Made by a program: the position numbers and the translations under genes. Shown here in pieces: positions 1-11,740 of a DNA stretch of 64,000 nt. The notes under the pieces were generated by a model, which searched no databases, had not been told where the DNA came from, and saw only the letters and a list, made by a program, of their open reading frames with translations. The stretch is from Antedon bifida. Its lineage: Eukaryota > Echinodermata > Crinoidea > Comatulida > Antedonidae. The number at the start of each line of letters is the position of its first letter. Within the stretch, counting starts at the first letter, position 1. The stretch is taken from the NCBI GenBank assembly GCA_963402885.1, contig OY727099.1, forward strand, positions 27,237,001 to 27,301,000. The letters are read 5' to 3'.

Positions 1-225
1 GCCACTCTTAAACTAATTTAAAGACAAAATTCTGTCTAAAGTGAAATACATATATAGTCTAACAATATACACATTTCAAGGGAGGATCCAGCACTAACAT
101 AATAATATAAATAGTGTCAAAAATAGATATCATCATTTTACTTATCGTCCCCAGTGTACCCCAATTAAGTCTTTAGGCTACCTTCCCGGAGTCTGACTCA
201 GGAGAGACTAATAGCCCAATTTTGA

Positions 226-3200
226 TTATTTGCTGCTTTCTGGAATGTCAGTGTCACTCTTAGGCTCCAACTTAATTACACATGTTGTATTTACACTATC
301 ATTTGTATTTTGTAGATTTAAGTCATCAATATATTTAACATCTTCTCTTTCATGTCCTCTTTCGGCATTCAGACTTTTACTCATTCCTTGGGCATTATCT
401 TGTCCAATCATCCTCATTTGTTCGTTCATGCATACACTACTTTCTGCCATTTCTTCAATATCACTTTCATCGCCATGCTCTTCATCTTCGCTTACAACTC
501 CCTTTTCAACTTCACCAGCGAGGTCGCTATTTTTTTTCGACTTGTTGTTCCTGTATGTCAAAGCCAACTCTTGTGGATCTTGTAAAAACCTGCAAATGGA
601 GAAGTAAATATTCTTTTCAGAATGTGCAATGTCTAGTCACTACTGACATGTTGTACATCCTTGATGGAGATAAATGTTCTATTAATGATTTTTTTTCCTA
701 AAAAAATGTATTACCATGACCCATATATTTAGCCAGTCATGTGTTTAATAATTTGAAACCTGAGCTGCACTGACGAGATCTGATAAGATCGAAAACAGTA
801 CTGTCTGCAGATATCAAAATAGCATCACATTTTTACTTGCTTACTTAACCAAATTTAAACGTTACCCGAAAGCTCTGAAATTTCTTTCTTGCTGTTTTAA
901 ATGATTGTTTCGATCTAGCTTTTTGTTTATTTTATTTGTATTTCCATTGAGACAATGATACCCACAGCATTTTTCAATAATTTGACCTTTGATTGGTAAT
1001 TTTCCATCATGTAATTGACATGTGATCTTACCTGTAGGTTAACTTCTGTCCAGGCTCCTTTCTAATAATATTCATCTTGTAGTAATAACGCAGCGCCCTC
1101 GATAGCTTCTCATAAGTCATATTTGTGCGGTTCTTTTGTCGCCCCCACAGGTTAGCAATGGCAACAGGATCTAGGATGCGGAATATTCGCAACTGTTCAT
1201 CTTCCCAGCGGATATATGGCTGGTATTTGCGATCAAGAAGAAGTTGCCCAAGGAAGTCCCAAAGCAAACGACCATCTAATAGATAAAAAAACAAAATTAC
1301 CATTTTGTTTTTATATACTAAAATCTATCATATTGTTCAGCTACGACCAGCTGAAAACTGTTATTTTTTACTTTAAATCAACTGACAGAGATAAAAACTT
1401 GTTCTGCTCACTGCTCTCAAAATCTATGTAAATTTTTAATCTTAAAATGATAGAAATCTTTCTATAGTGTAGTTTTTTGAACGAGTTTTTATTCCATAAT
1501 AAAAATGCTACAGTACATTTATAAACATCAAACTGTGGCCGTAGTACATACACATTACTGAATAAAACAAAAGAGATTTTACGTTACCTGTTGGTTTTGA
1601 ATTGTCTGAACACTTCTCAGTTACAGTTGTAGTGAAGCCAGGTATGACTCCAAAGTTTGACCCTTGACATGCCTGTCTGCTCTGCATTATGGAACTTGTT
1701 CCAGGAAAAACTGGAATCGCCAAGTCTGGCTTAAACTGGAACTGTGGAACCGGAATTGGGAATCTGTCACCCATTTCCAAATGGATTGGACTTTTTTGTC
1801 TGGACTCTTGACCAGGTATTTTATGATGGTCACTTCCTTTGTATTTGTACAATGTAGAGTCATGCTTTCGATGAGCTTCTTTGACCATGTTGTCTTGTAA
1901 CTGTGAGTGGTATGTTGGGGAGACAATAACTCGACGTTTAAATGAGGAACGATCAACCACTACATTATCAGAGGTGTCGTAAGGAGTCTTCAAATGATGG
2001 TGGCGGCTTCTCTTAGCATGTTTGCGAATCTTTTCTTCAATAATCTCACTCGGAGAACTTGTTCCAGAATCACTACTTGGAGTTTCTGTCTTATCTGCAA
2101 TTGAGAAATGGTAAGATAAGAATGTTACGCTCAATTATGTAGAGTAAGGCTAGCTAAGTGATACAATTTTATTAGTTTTCCATATTTTCCAACATAAAAA
2201 AACAAAATATTTACCAGTATGAGAAACTGACAAATTAAGAGGAAATGCTGTTGCACTGAAGGCTAGCGTTGTCCTAGCAACATCAGATGATGTTGCATTT
2301 GTCCTAGTAACACCAGGTGGCGTAGTAGATATTGACCTCCGTCGATCCGCCGTGTCATAACAAAATTGCTTCCTAATATGTAGAGGACTCAGGAGTGTCG
2401 GGCTTCTTTGAACGACTTGTCCAGGGCTCTGTCGTGATTGAAATGATGACAAATGTTGATATCTTTCAGTATTGCAGGGACTTGTGCAATGACGTTGATC
2501 CGGTTGGTAAGAATAATGACTGTGTACATGCATAGAGGGCGGTGTATTCGATGGTTGCCTGTGCGGACTTCTGTGGTGTCTTTCATCTACAAAGTAGAAC
2601 AAATTATAGAAAATAAATTTAGTAGTAGAAAATCCTAGAAGTAGAAAAAAATATGAATTGACGCTCATTCACATGATTCAGAAAATATTTATTTTGTTTA
2701 TTTATTTTTATTCATCCTTATTTATAGAGGGTGACCCTACAGCATATGCTGACAATCAAGGGGCCTTCATGATGAGTTATGATAACTGTCTGGTTTTAAT
2801 ATTTAGGAAGTAGTTTTTATATTTAGGAAGTAGTTTTTATATTTAGGAAGTAGTTTTTATATTTAGGAAGTAGGTTTTATATTTAGGAAGTACTTTTTAT
2901 ATTCAGGAAGTAGGTTTTATATTTAGGAAGTACTTTTTATATTCAGGAAGTAGGTCTTTAAATTTTTTCACATAAGAAGAAGCTTTTGCTGCATGCACAC
3001 AACGGAGCCTTCAATAAAGTAAGGCTCAAATTTATGTGACAACAAATGTGATTTGCCCATATATGGACATGATGATGTCATATCACTACCATATTTGGGT
3101 ACATCACACTGATTTTGTCAATCTAGTTTGATAGTGTAGACATAGCTTTAATATCATGCCTGTAAATGTTGTGAAATAGTACCTGATGCTTGCATGTGTG

Positions 3201-6200
3201 ACGCTTGGCATTGCCTGCCTTCTGCTGGAATATTTGAGCATTTCTGTAAAGAGTTTGCTTGCTGATCATGGTTATCTGTAAAAGATACGTTTTAAAAATT
3301 TAATTTAATTAAAAATAATATAATAATAAATAACTTGTATCATTTCTTTTCAAATTGAATGATGCACATATATACCAATATTTTAATTGTGAATTTTATA
3401 CTACGGAAAATGTATATAATTACTTTTCTCTTTGCTATATTTTAATTTACTTGTTTTTACTTGTTTACGTATGATTTTGTTTATGTGATCTACCAACCAG
3501 TGATATCAGTACTACGATACTGAAGGTGTCTTCACAATAAAGACAGAAATAAATAAAATAAATAAATATAAAAAACATTACTTTGAAACTAGATAAATAA
3601 AAAATTATAAAAATAAAAACATTTTACACTACAGACTGTTTCATAGTGGAGCTAACATTCTATCTTTTAGATCTATAAGACACAAGATATTACTTTATTA
3701 TCTCCAAAAGTAGAAAATAAAATGAGTAGAGATAGATATTTTAGTACAATTCACAGTAGAGACTATTCAAATGTATTGTTTTATTTATTTATTACTGTAC
3801 CATATATACTGTATTGAGGGTTGCTTATTTCATGGGGTTATTAAATCTCATTTGCATAATTTATTCAATTTATTTAATCTTGTCTTTCATGTGTGCAGCT
3901 TATCACTGTTATTTCAAATAATAATCAAATCTGTTTCAGAGAATTTCCAGGGTAGCCTGTCGTACACTGTTTAATAATTGTCCTTTGTGGGTTCATCCCA
4001 CGCTATTTCAATCTAGACAGAAATATGATATTGTTTTACTTAATAATTTTAAATATAAATATTTAATTATATAACAACTATATTTCCCTCCCACGTAACT
4101 CTGTAATACATTTGTGGTTTTGCTTCTTTCATTTTTCTTTTCTTTTTAAAAAATTAACTTTGTCTTTAAATTATTTTTATTATTTGTTAATGTTCTCTAC
4201 TGAACCACTTTTGAAATCAATGCTTTAGCACTGAAAGTGTAAAGTATAAGACAGAATAAATAAATAATAAACAGAATTGAGTGATAACATTATAACATTA
4301 GAAATATATCAATCTAATCTTACTTGGATAAGATTCACATCTTTCTAAACTTAATACTACCTGGATGAATGAGAATATTCATATCTATATAACAATAACA
4401 TTATAACATCATAAGAAATATGAATTACAAGTAAAATAAATATTACATTACAAAAGCTATATAAAAAAAACCAATTAAGTGTCAATTGATTAATAAATAC
4501 ACTAGTACACACAAAATTATCTTAACAAATTATAAAAAAAATATGCAAGCAGGGACTAATGATTTTCCATCTAATTGTTTTGATTTTCCTTTGTCTGTCA
4601 TTATGTTTACTTTTATCAAATTTATTGTGCAGAGGGTGAGCAAGATAACTACTATTACTATTGTCACTACTTTAGTTTATAATATTATCATTTTTGTCAT
4701 CTGGCTTCAATTGATATGCTTTTGCATGTATTACCAAGAAACAAAGTTAAAATTGGCATCAAACACAATATGCCTTGAATTCTTGGAAGAGTTTATTGAT
4801 TTTGAGAATTGCAAATTCTGACTAAAGTCATTCAGATTGATCTTAAAATAAACTTGGGGGAATAAAAGCATATGAATTGCGACATAGCTTATACTTTTGA
4901 TGTGAACCAGGTAACTTTTTGGAGTATCAAACAACGTCAAGCCAAATTAAAAATCTAACAAACCATACTGTTTACAATAAAAGGGTGCGTTACATCTGCA
5001 TAAATATTATTGCCAAGAGAGAGGCGATGACCAGAGTTTCTTTCATTATCATTCATACCTTACATTTAATTTCAAGAAGTTCACATTCACACAACAAATT
5101 TAACTCCATAAAACTTTCTGTAAAACATTTGAAAAGATTGCAAGAGAGGTTGATGGAGTTTTGGCTTTGCAATGACCTATAACATTGCGCCATTACGTCA
5201 TTTGATCCAAGTCGTCATTCACTAAAATCGATTTGGACTTTTTTCATGACGATTATCCACCAATAAAGGTTGGAATTGAGCATATCTGTGACACAGAATG
5301 ATACAACTTGCCAACCCAACCTCAAATGCAAAAAAACAAATAAACATGACGTCATAGGTCCTACCAAATCAAAAGCTACCCTATCATTAATCAACACATA
5401 ATTGTTTGTAAAAATGACGAGGGAGGTTGGATATGTTAGCCGAGCACTTTGGCATTATGCCAAATCAACATAACTACAAATAAGACTATGTACAATGATC
5501 TTATAAACTTCCTGGTAATAAAGTACTTTTGCTTTCAATATCCCATTTTAATTGCATTATATATGATGACGGTAAACAAACATACTTAAGTGTTTACTCA
5601 AAGGTGTGGTTGGTTGACGGAAATACCAGATCCAGCAAAGTCATAAACATATTCACACAACTTACAGTACTTCAACCTAATTAATGTTATATGTATTTAT
5701 TTCCATAATTTTAGTACATTTTATATATACAGTATTTAGTATACCAATATTCTTGACGGAACACATCATATTGGAAACGTTTTATTTGGAGTTTTCTTTG
5801 TTTCAGTATTATATTTCAGATTAATGTAATTTCAAATTCGCTAATTACAAAATGTATAAACTATGTTTTATTTGATGCTTAGGGAGTGGAGTAGAAAAAG
5901 TTGTCCAGGCACTAGATAAGGATTGAACCCTGGACGTTCGGATTGGAAGGCAAGCATGTAAACCATCAAGCCACAGCAACACTATGTTAACCACCAAGCT
6001 ACAGCTTCACTACTAACCCAAACAAAATAAAACAAGCTGCATCTAAAGAAAATAAATGTCATTTAAATGAATTGAAACAGAAAAAGAAATGATAATTTAA
6101 AGAGCCAAGAATAAAGAAAACAAAGCATGTTTTTTAAGATTTGTCAAACTCATCGTTTTGACTTCAAATATCAATCTTTCATTTATTATGGAAAAAAGGG

Positions 6201-9200
6201 GAAAGTACCTAAAAAATACAAAGTTATAATTACATATCTCGCAGGTAATGTTGAATACCTTAAATGTCAATAATGACGTAACTACGATGGATGCAATCAT
6301 GACCTTATAAGAATGTTACAAACCTTATTCCCTCCAATCATACTTAAGTATTACTAAGGCCCTATTGTATACCGGTAGTACAGTTTACAACCTCATTCCC
6401 TCCAATCACACTTAAGTATTCCTAAGACCCTATTGTATACCGGTAGTAAAGTTTCAGGGAATTATTTTTCATGATCTAATCCTTCATCAAATTTAGGTCA
6501 TGCATGATTTAAACCATTAATAAACATCATTGTTGTTTTCTAACAATTAATTCTTTTGTTAATTTAATCTTTTTAGAATAAGTTCCTGGTGGTAACATAA
6601 ATATAAATCCAAAAGAATGCACCAACCTTCCAAAATTTCTAAATGCACTTTTCACTTTTTTTCATTCCAATTTCAGTAATAATTAAATTCAACAAACTTC
6701 TTTAATTTAAAATATATTAAAGAAAATCTTACTACTTGGATTGTGTGAAAATAAAGGAATGTACTGTACTGAACATCAAGAAGTATAACCTAAAGAAATG
6801 AAGCATTATCTCAATCTACCATTTAACTTACTCAGACTTTTGCGGGACTTTCCCTTCTGTCTTCCAATATCGTAATCTTCCTTAACATGCCCCACCTTAG
6901 TATGTATATACTGTACTAACTACTAAAATAGCAAACTTTTCAAAGGGAAGTTTAGCATCCGTAAATAAATGATGATATTATAAGCTTTTGATAACATACT
7001 CGGAAAGACTTTTTGGAAATTTAACATTCATGAGTTTGCATAATTTAATATAAACCTTTTCATTTACTTTCGCTTTATAAAAAGGGCAAATTATCTGTTT
7101 AAATTTTGCTACTGCTTTGAAAATAAATCCTATCATTGGATCCTTTTTTGTGGACCTCCACTTTAAGGGAACATTTGTTGGGTCCCAAATGTGTTCCCTT
7201 AGGGTTGAAATTATTTTCAATTTATCTTGTATGTGATTAGCAGCAGTGTTATGCAATACTAAAGTAAACTAATCCTCGTACAATTATTATTTACAAATAA
7301 AGCACATTATATTCAGTTACATCAGCAGAAAGTTAGTCCTATGTAAGGATACATGAAAGATTTCATCTTATCGTCCTACAATATGGATATATTATGTGGA
7401 AACCCAAATCAGCTCTAGCAATGCAAACTTTATGAACACAATAAAATGATGATCTTAATTTAGGCGTTTTAACGTCATAAAAAGATAAATTCACAATTAA
7501 TATCTATGTTATCCCAACTGATGTATCTTTTAGCAAGAAAAGTTAGAGATATCTATGAGAAAAGCAAATATCTGGCAGATATATTACAATATCTGGCAGA
7601 TATATTACAATATCTGTTGACTTGATACGTATTATGGTTGTCATTGTTTACACTTGGTACAAGACAAACATTTATATTAGCTGCAAAATATCTAGGTTAT
7701 TATTATTAACTGATCATCTTTAAATATTTACACTGAAAATATGGTAAACTTTTGAATCAAAATAACCACCAGTAAACTAATAATTAGAGCAAGGATACTG
7801 AATTTAAAATGACAAAGAAAACTATCAATCAAAAAACAAATGAAAAGCTACAATACTGACTAAAATGTGAAGACACCGAGTCTAACAATATTGATAATTG
7901 TCGTATTCGACTGGGAACATAAATATTCGTTGAGTACTTTTTGTATTCGAATTGTAAATTTTAAACGGATTGTGCTCAACAGAAAATCATCCGAATACAA
8001 AACGTTAACGGAAAAAATGTACTCACCGGTAAAAATCCAAATCGAAAACGACAATTATCATGTTTTAAAACTGATTTTTTTTGGTAAAAAAACACTTACT
8101 TTTAAGTTGTAAAAGAGTTTGAAGATGTTCATATAAAACATCACCAGTGTAGGGAACACGGTCGTTGAAGCCATCCTTACGCAACAGACACAAAGCTTTA
8201 CCATTCATCGAAAATCTATCAACATCAATCTCATTTAGTGAAAATTCTTCAACGCACCATTTGAGCCAAATCTTTACATCTTCTTTTGTCCATAAATGTG
8301 GATATTTAGCTGCAAAAAATGTTTTGTTTAAAAAAAATGTAAAATGAATATTTGATTCATCTTACATACAAAAGATTTCTTGGAGTAGGTAATTTTTATG
8401 TGGTTTCAACAATATTGGGGATTAAATTCAGGAAACAAAACTAAGCTACTGTGCATATTAGAGATTTTGGCTATTATTATTCAAAGTATGTTGGCATGTT
8501 CACCAATCACAGGGAAACACCCTTACAGTTAAAAATTCTCATATCTAATTAAGTACTACATTAGGGAAATCCTTAAAAACTTATTTAACTTAAGTGAAAA
8601 AAGTGATTGACGGCCACTAAAGATTTAGGTTTAGGTTAAAAACAGACGAGGTAAAGATGCTTTAAATATAATTATTAATATCAAATATGACGATCTGTAC
8701 TGGGGAATTGGGGTAGGTGGTGAAAATTGAAAAATTCAGACGAGGCGAGCACCTTGTCTGCCTCATGCTGGCTACGGCCATGGGTACTGGGTGGTGGTGC
8801 CTCATGCTGGCTATGACCATGGGTACTCATAATAAAGCAGTTACAAACTAAAAAGTATTGAATTGAATTCAATAAATAAAAGATGTCTGTTACTTACATA
8901 TCGGAAAAACTGAATATGGTGAAGTTGAAGGGATTGCAACCGGTTTAGCAACTGCTGAGCCGTAGCCAATCATAGCGGACGAATGCTGATTGCCAGTAGG
9001 GCTACAGAGAGATGGATAGTCAAATGAGATGTAAGGGGGTACCACTACTGTCTGGCTTAAGGGCCGTACGGTTGAGGGTAATGCTTCATCAGACGTCATA
9101 TCGGCATATACTAAAAAAGATAGCAAATTATGTTATTATAAAGCTAATTCATCTAGTATGATTTGCTTTTTTGGTATCCAGAATACAGAGTACTGATGAA

Positions 9201-9781
9201 ATTACATAATTATTAGACACCTGTACTGATGAAATTACATAATTATTAGACAGCTGTACTGATGAAATTACATAATTATTAGACACCTGTACTGATAAAA
9301 GTACATATTATTAGACAGCTGTACTGATGAAATTACATAATTATTAGACACCTGTACTGATAAAAGTACATATTATTAGACAGCTGTACTGATGAAATTA
9401 CATAATATTAGACACCTGTACTGGTGAAATTACATATTAGTAGACACCTGTACTGATGAAACTAAATGTTATTATTATTGATTAATTAAATATCCAAGTA
9501 AAAATTATTCAATAAAAGGTCTAGATTTGATTATGCGTTATGGTCTTTGAAGAAAATATAAATAAAATCGTTCAATTTTCTGAAGGTAGACCATACAATA
9601 GAAGATATGAAAATATTTGTTAAAGTATAAAAACAATTTAATTGACATAAGAATAAACAAAAAACAATTAGTGTAATAAGAAAAATAACATAAATGACAT
9701 GAAAGTGAACATTGAATTGAACATGAATTGATGTTTCTTACTTTGAGCCTGCATATATGGTGGTGGTAAAGATGATAGCAT
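226..9781 (-). CDS. ETV6: ETV6/Yan-type ETS transcription factor (PNT + ETS domains), nine coding exons
   Basis: Sequence-specific nuclear repressor of the TEL/Yan branch. Exons read on the minus strand: 9781-9742, 9110-8898, 8309-8100, 6915-6832, 3275-3183, 2586-2215, 2094-1588, 1275-1032, 589-226 (about 708 aa). Exon 3 is the PNT/SAM domain ([17 protein letters not shown], then MNGKALCLL and GDVLYEHLQ). Exon 8 is the ETS domain ([45 protein letters not shown]), closest to human ETV6. The linker (exons 4-7) is long and holds about twelve SP/TP sites, as expected for a MAPK-controlled Yan-like repressor. The C-terminal tail is acidic and contains IKLE, a SUMO consensus. Splice phases agree throughout. 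Exon 4 is the least certain: acceptor 6915 was chosen because it keeps phase 1, whereas the nearer acceptor at 6895 would shift the frame. The start at 9781 is provisional because the frame stays open upstream, so a further 5' exon is possible. Confidence 0.92.
2796..2957. repeat. 20 bp minisatellite, about 8 copies
   Basis: The unit is ATATTTAGGAAGTAGTTTTT with small variants. It lies in the ETV6 intron between the exons at 3183-3275 and 2215-2586. A 15-base match to the unit (ATATTTAGGAAGTAG) also occurs once inside the Mutator-like element near 15352. Confidence 0.9.
3021..3149. mobile_element. Foldback MITE, family A (CArG-bearing)
   Basis: First of ten copies in the window. A full copy is about 140 bp with ends AAGCTCTGTCTACACTATCA, flanking TA dinucleotides that suggest a Tc1/mariner-type mover, and a nearly palindromic body containing GTGATGTGCCCAAATATGG and its inverse. 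This copy has a worn left end and contains two exact CC(A/T)6GG boxes (CCATATATGG, CCATATTTGG). No coding capacity. Confidence 0.8.
5885..6018 (-). mobile_element. tRNA-derived SINE-like sequence
   Basis: On the minus strand the sequence reads GTGGCTTGATGGTTTACATG (A-box-like) and, about 35 nt on, CCAGGGTTCAATCC (B box of an RNA polymerase III promoter). A second partial copy of the A-box half (AGCTGTAGCTTGGTGGTTAA) follows at 5990-6018. It lies in an ETV6 intron. The 3' body and tail are not obvious. Confidence 0.6.
6316..6449. repeat. 68 bp tandem duplication
   Basis: Two diverged copies of a unit beginning ACAAACCTTATTCCCTCC and ending near TATACCGGTAGTA, located in an ETV6 intron. Confidence 0.85.
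9190..9461. repeat. About 33 bp minisatellite, about 8 copies
   Basis: The unit is close to GTACTGATGAAATTACATAA followed by TTATTAGACACCT, with some shorter variants. It lies in ETV6 intron 1, just upstream (in transcription) of the exon at 9110. Confidence 0.9.
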
Positions 9782-10580
9782 TGCAGCAGCACCAACTTGT
9801 ATTAGTGTTGTTTAATATTTGTCCCAGCAAAGCACTTATTAATACTCAAAAATGATTTACTACTGTACTGGTAAACTGAAAGATGTAGGCGGGACTATAA
9901 AAAGATAACCGGGCCTCTGGATTGGACTGCTATGGTATTGTAAACTTGTGTCAATACAATATTAACCATCCAATCAATATCTATGCTTTATTGCACTTGA
10001 ATTAACTTTTCGGAAAACAGAATTTATTTTAAGCACAAACAGACAGAATTCCTGGAAAAATAGGTGAAGCAGATAATATATTGAAGGCAGAACAAATAGC
10101 AAGGGAGTATTAGTTGAATGTAATCCTGTTTGCTGAGAACAAGTAACGTTAGGTAAATGTACATTGTGCAGAGCAGTGTAGATAGATTTGAAGGTACAGT
10201 ACATGTTCACTGTGTTATACTGTATATATTTTGGTAATTATTATTTATTCAACATATAAATATGGTACCCAAAAAAATTATGATTATTGCAGCCCAAAAA
10301 GATAAATTGCAATAATATTATCAAACTATACAACATCATCAAAGTTATGAAAACAAATACAGAAATTAAGTACAAATATTTCATAATTTTCATGATTGTA
10401 ATATTAAAAAACTAAAGTCCAAGGATGACAGATTTTGGAAGAGATGAAAGCGAGACATTGGACAAGTCCAAATGGTTTTTTGGGCAATTGGTATGGTACA
10501 TGTTGGTATATTTTTGAAGAGATAAAAATAAGATTAATTTCAGATCAGGGTCCAATGGGCTTGGAAGACATAGCAACCAT

Positions 10581-10821
10581 TTTGTTCAGTTTTGGTAGAG
10601 GTAAACACTTTATATTTTGTTCAATTTTGGTAGAGGTAAACACTTTATATTTTGTTCAATTTTGGTAGAGGTAAACACTTTATATTTTGTTCAATTTTGG
10701 TAGAGGTAAACACTTTATATTTTGTTCAGTTTTGGGAGAGGTAAACACTTTATATTTTGTTCAGTTTTGGGAGAGGTAAACACTTTATATTTTGTTCAGT
10801 TTTGGGAGAGGTAAACACTTT
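10581..10821. repeat. 35 bp minisatellite, 7 copies
   Basis: The unit is TTTTGGTAGAGGTAAACACT followed by TTATATTTTGTTCAA. The three distal copies share a GGTAGAG to GGGAGAG change, which orders the expansion. Confidence 0.92.
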
Positions 10822-10870
10822 GTACTTTAATTGGATTGTTAATCGTTTGATTGCTTAAGATGGAAAATGC

Positions 10871-11040
10871 ACAAAGCTGTAACAACAGGAAATGAATGGA
10901 CATTGCATGGAAGAAGAATAAAGGAAGAGAGAGATAACAGAAAAAAGATAACAAGGCTGGAACAACAGGAAATGAATGGACATTGCATGGAAGAAGAATA
11001 AAGGAAGAGAGAGATAACAGAAAAAAGATAACAAGGCTGG
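10871..11040. repeat. 80 bp tandem duplication
   Basis: Two almost identical copies begin AACAACAGGAAATGAATGGA at 10881 and 10961. The purine-rich strand bias is strong. Confidence 0.9.
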
Positions 11041-11541
11041 ATTGGTTATAGATTTCATGATATTAATAACCCTCAGAATAAAGGAAGGAAGTAGTAGAAG
11101 GAAGAAGCTATTAGGACACATTTAAATTTTAGAGCACTGCTTTTTTTTCTAGGTATTTTATTGCATTATTGACTACAGCTTTAACAATGAGAAACACTTT
11201 TCATATCTATAAAATATCATATCATTTTACAAAGTTTAAACCATTTTATTTTTTAAAAAAGGAGAAATTAGTAAAATGAAGAATATTTCATTCATTGTTT
11301 AGTTTTGTGTTCTGGTTTATATTCCTAGTTTTGGTACCAGATTTCTTGTTTATGTTAGCTTCTTTGAATTTTTCAAAAATACAAAAAATAATTATAGATG
11401 TATTGTCCCACCCTCTCCCCCCTCCCCCCCCCCCCCCTATAGAATGTTATACTGTAGAAAAATGATAGAAATAATGATTTTACTTATAAAAAGACAAAGG
11501 AAAAAAAGACAAAAACCATTGTCTGACAGACAATTTAGGTA

Positions 11542-11738
11542 TTTCTGCTTTAGATTGCATTTGTCAGGAAAATATTTCTTTTTCAATCGACTTTAAAAAA
11601 AAAAAAATGTTAGGGGGGACAATATATCTTTAAGCTTAAAGATATATTGTCCCCCTAACATTTTTTTTTTAATTTTTTTTTTTAAAGTCGATTGAAAAAA
11701 AAATATTTTCCTGACAAAAATGCAATCTAAAGCAGAAA
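11542..11738. mobile_element. 197 bp foldback MITE with TA target duplication
   Basis: The two arms are almost perfect inverse copies (TTTCTGCTTTAGATTGCA ... TGCAATCTAAAGCAGAAA) meeting at ATCTTTAAGCTTAAAGAT. Each end is flanked by TA (11540-11541 and 11739-11740), consistent with Tc1/mariner-type insertion. The small arm divergence implies a recent insertion. Confidence 0.8.
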
Positions 11739-11740
11739 TA

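Larger units (their letters stand above)
9782..11541. other. Non-coding interval upstream of ETV6, rich in tandem repeats
   Basis: No exon is supported here. It holds a 35 bp minisatellite at 10581-10821, an 80 bp duplication at 10871-11040 and a C-tract at 11405-11437. A 5' untranslated exon of ETV6 could lie here but cannot be seen. Confidence 0.5.

Noticed and set aside
6978-7256. Minus-strand 92-codon open frame in an ETV6 intron
   Set aside because: No recognisable family, no splice context, and it does not fit the phase-1 chain of the gene.
8753-8826. Short duplicated CCTCATGCTGGCTA segment next to an ETV6 exon
   Set aside because: Real but only two imperfect copies, intronic, and not overlapping the splice donor at 8897.
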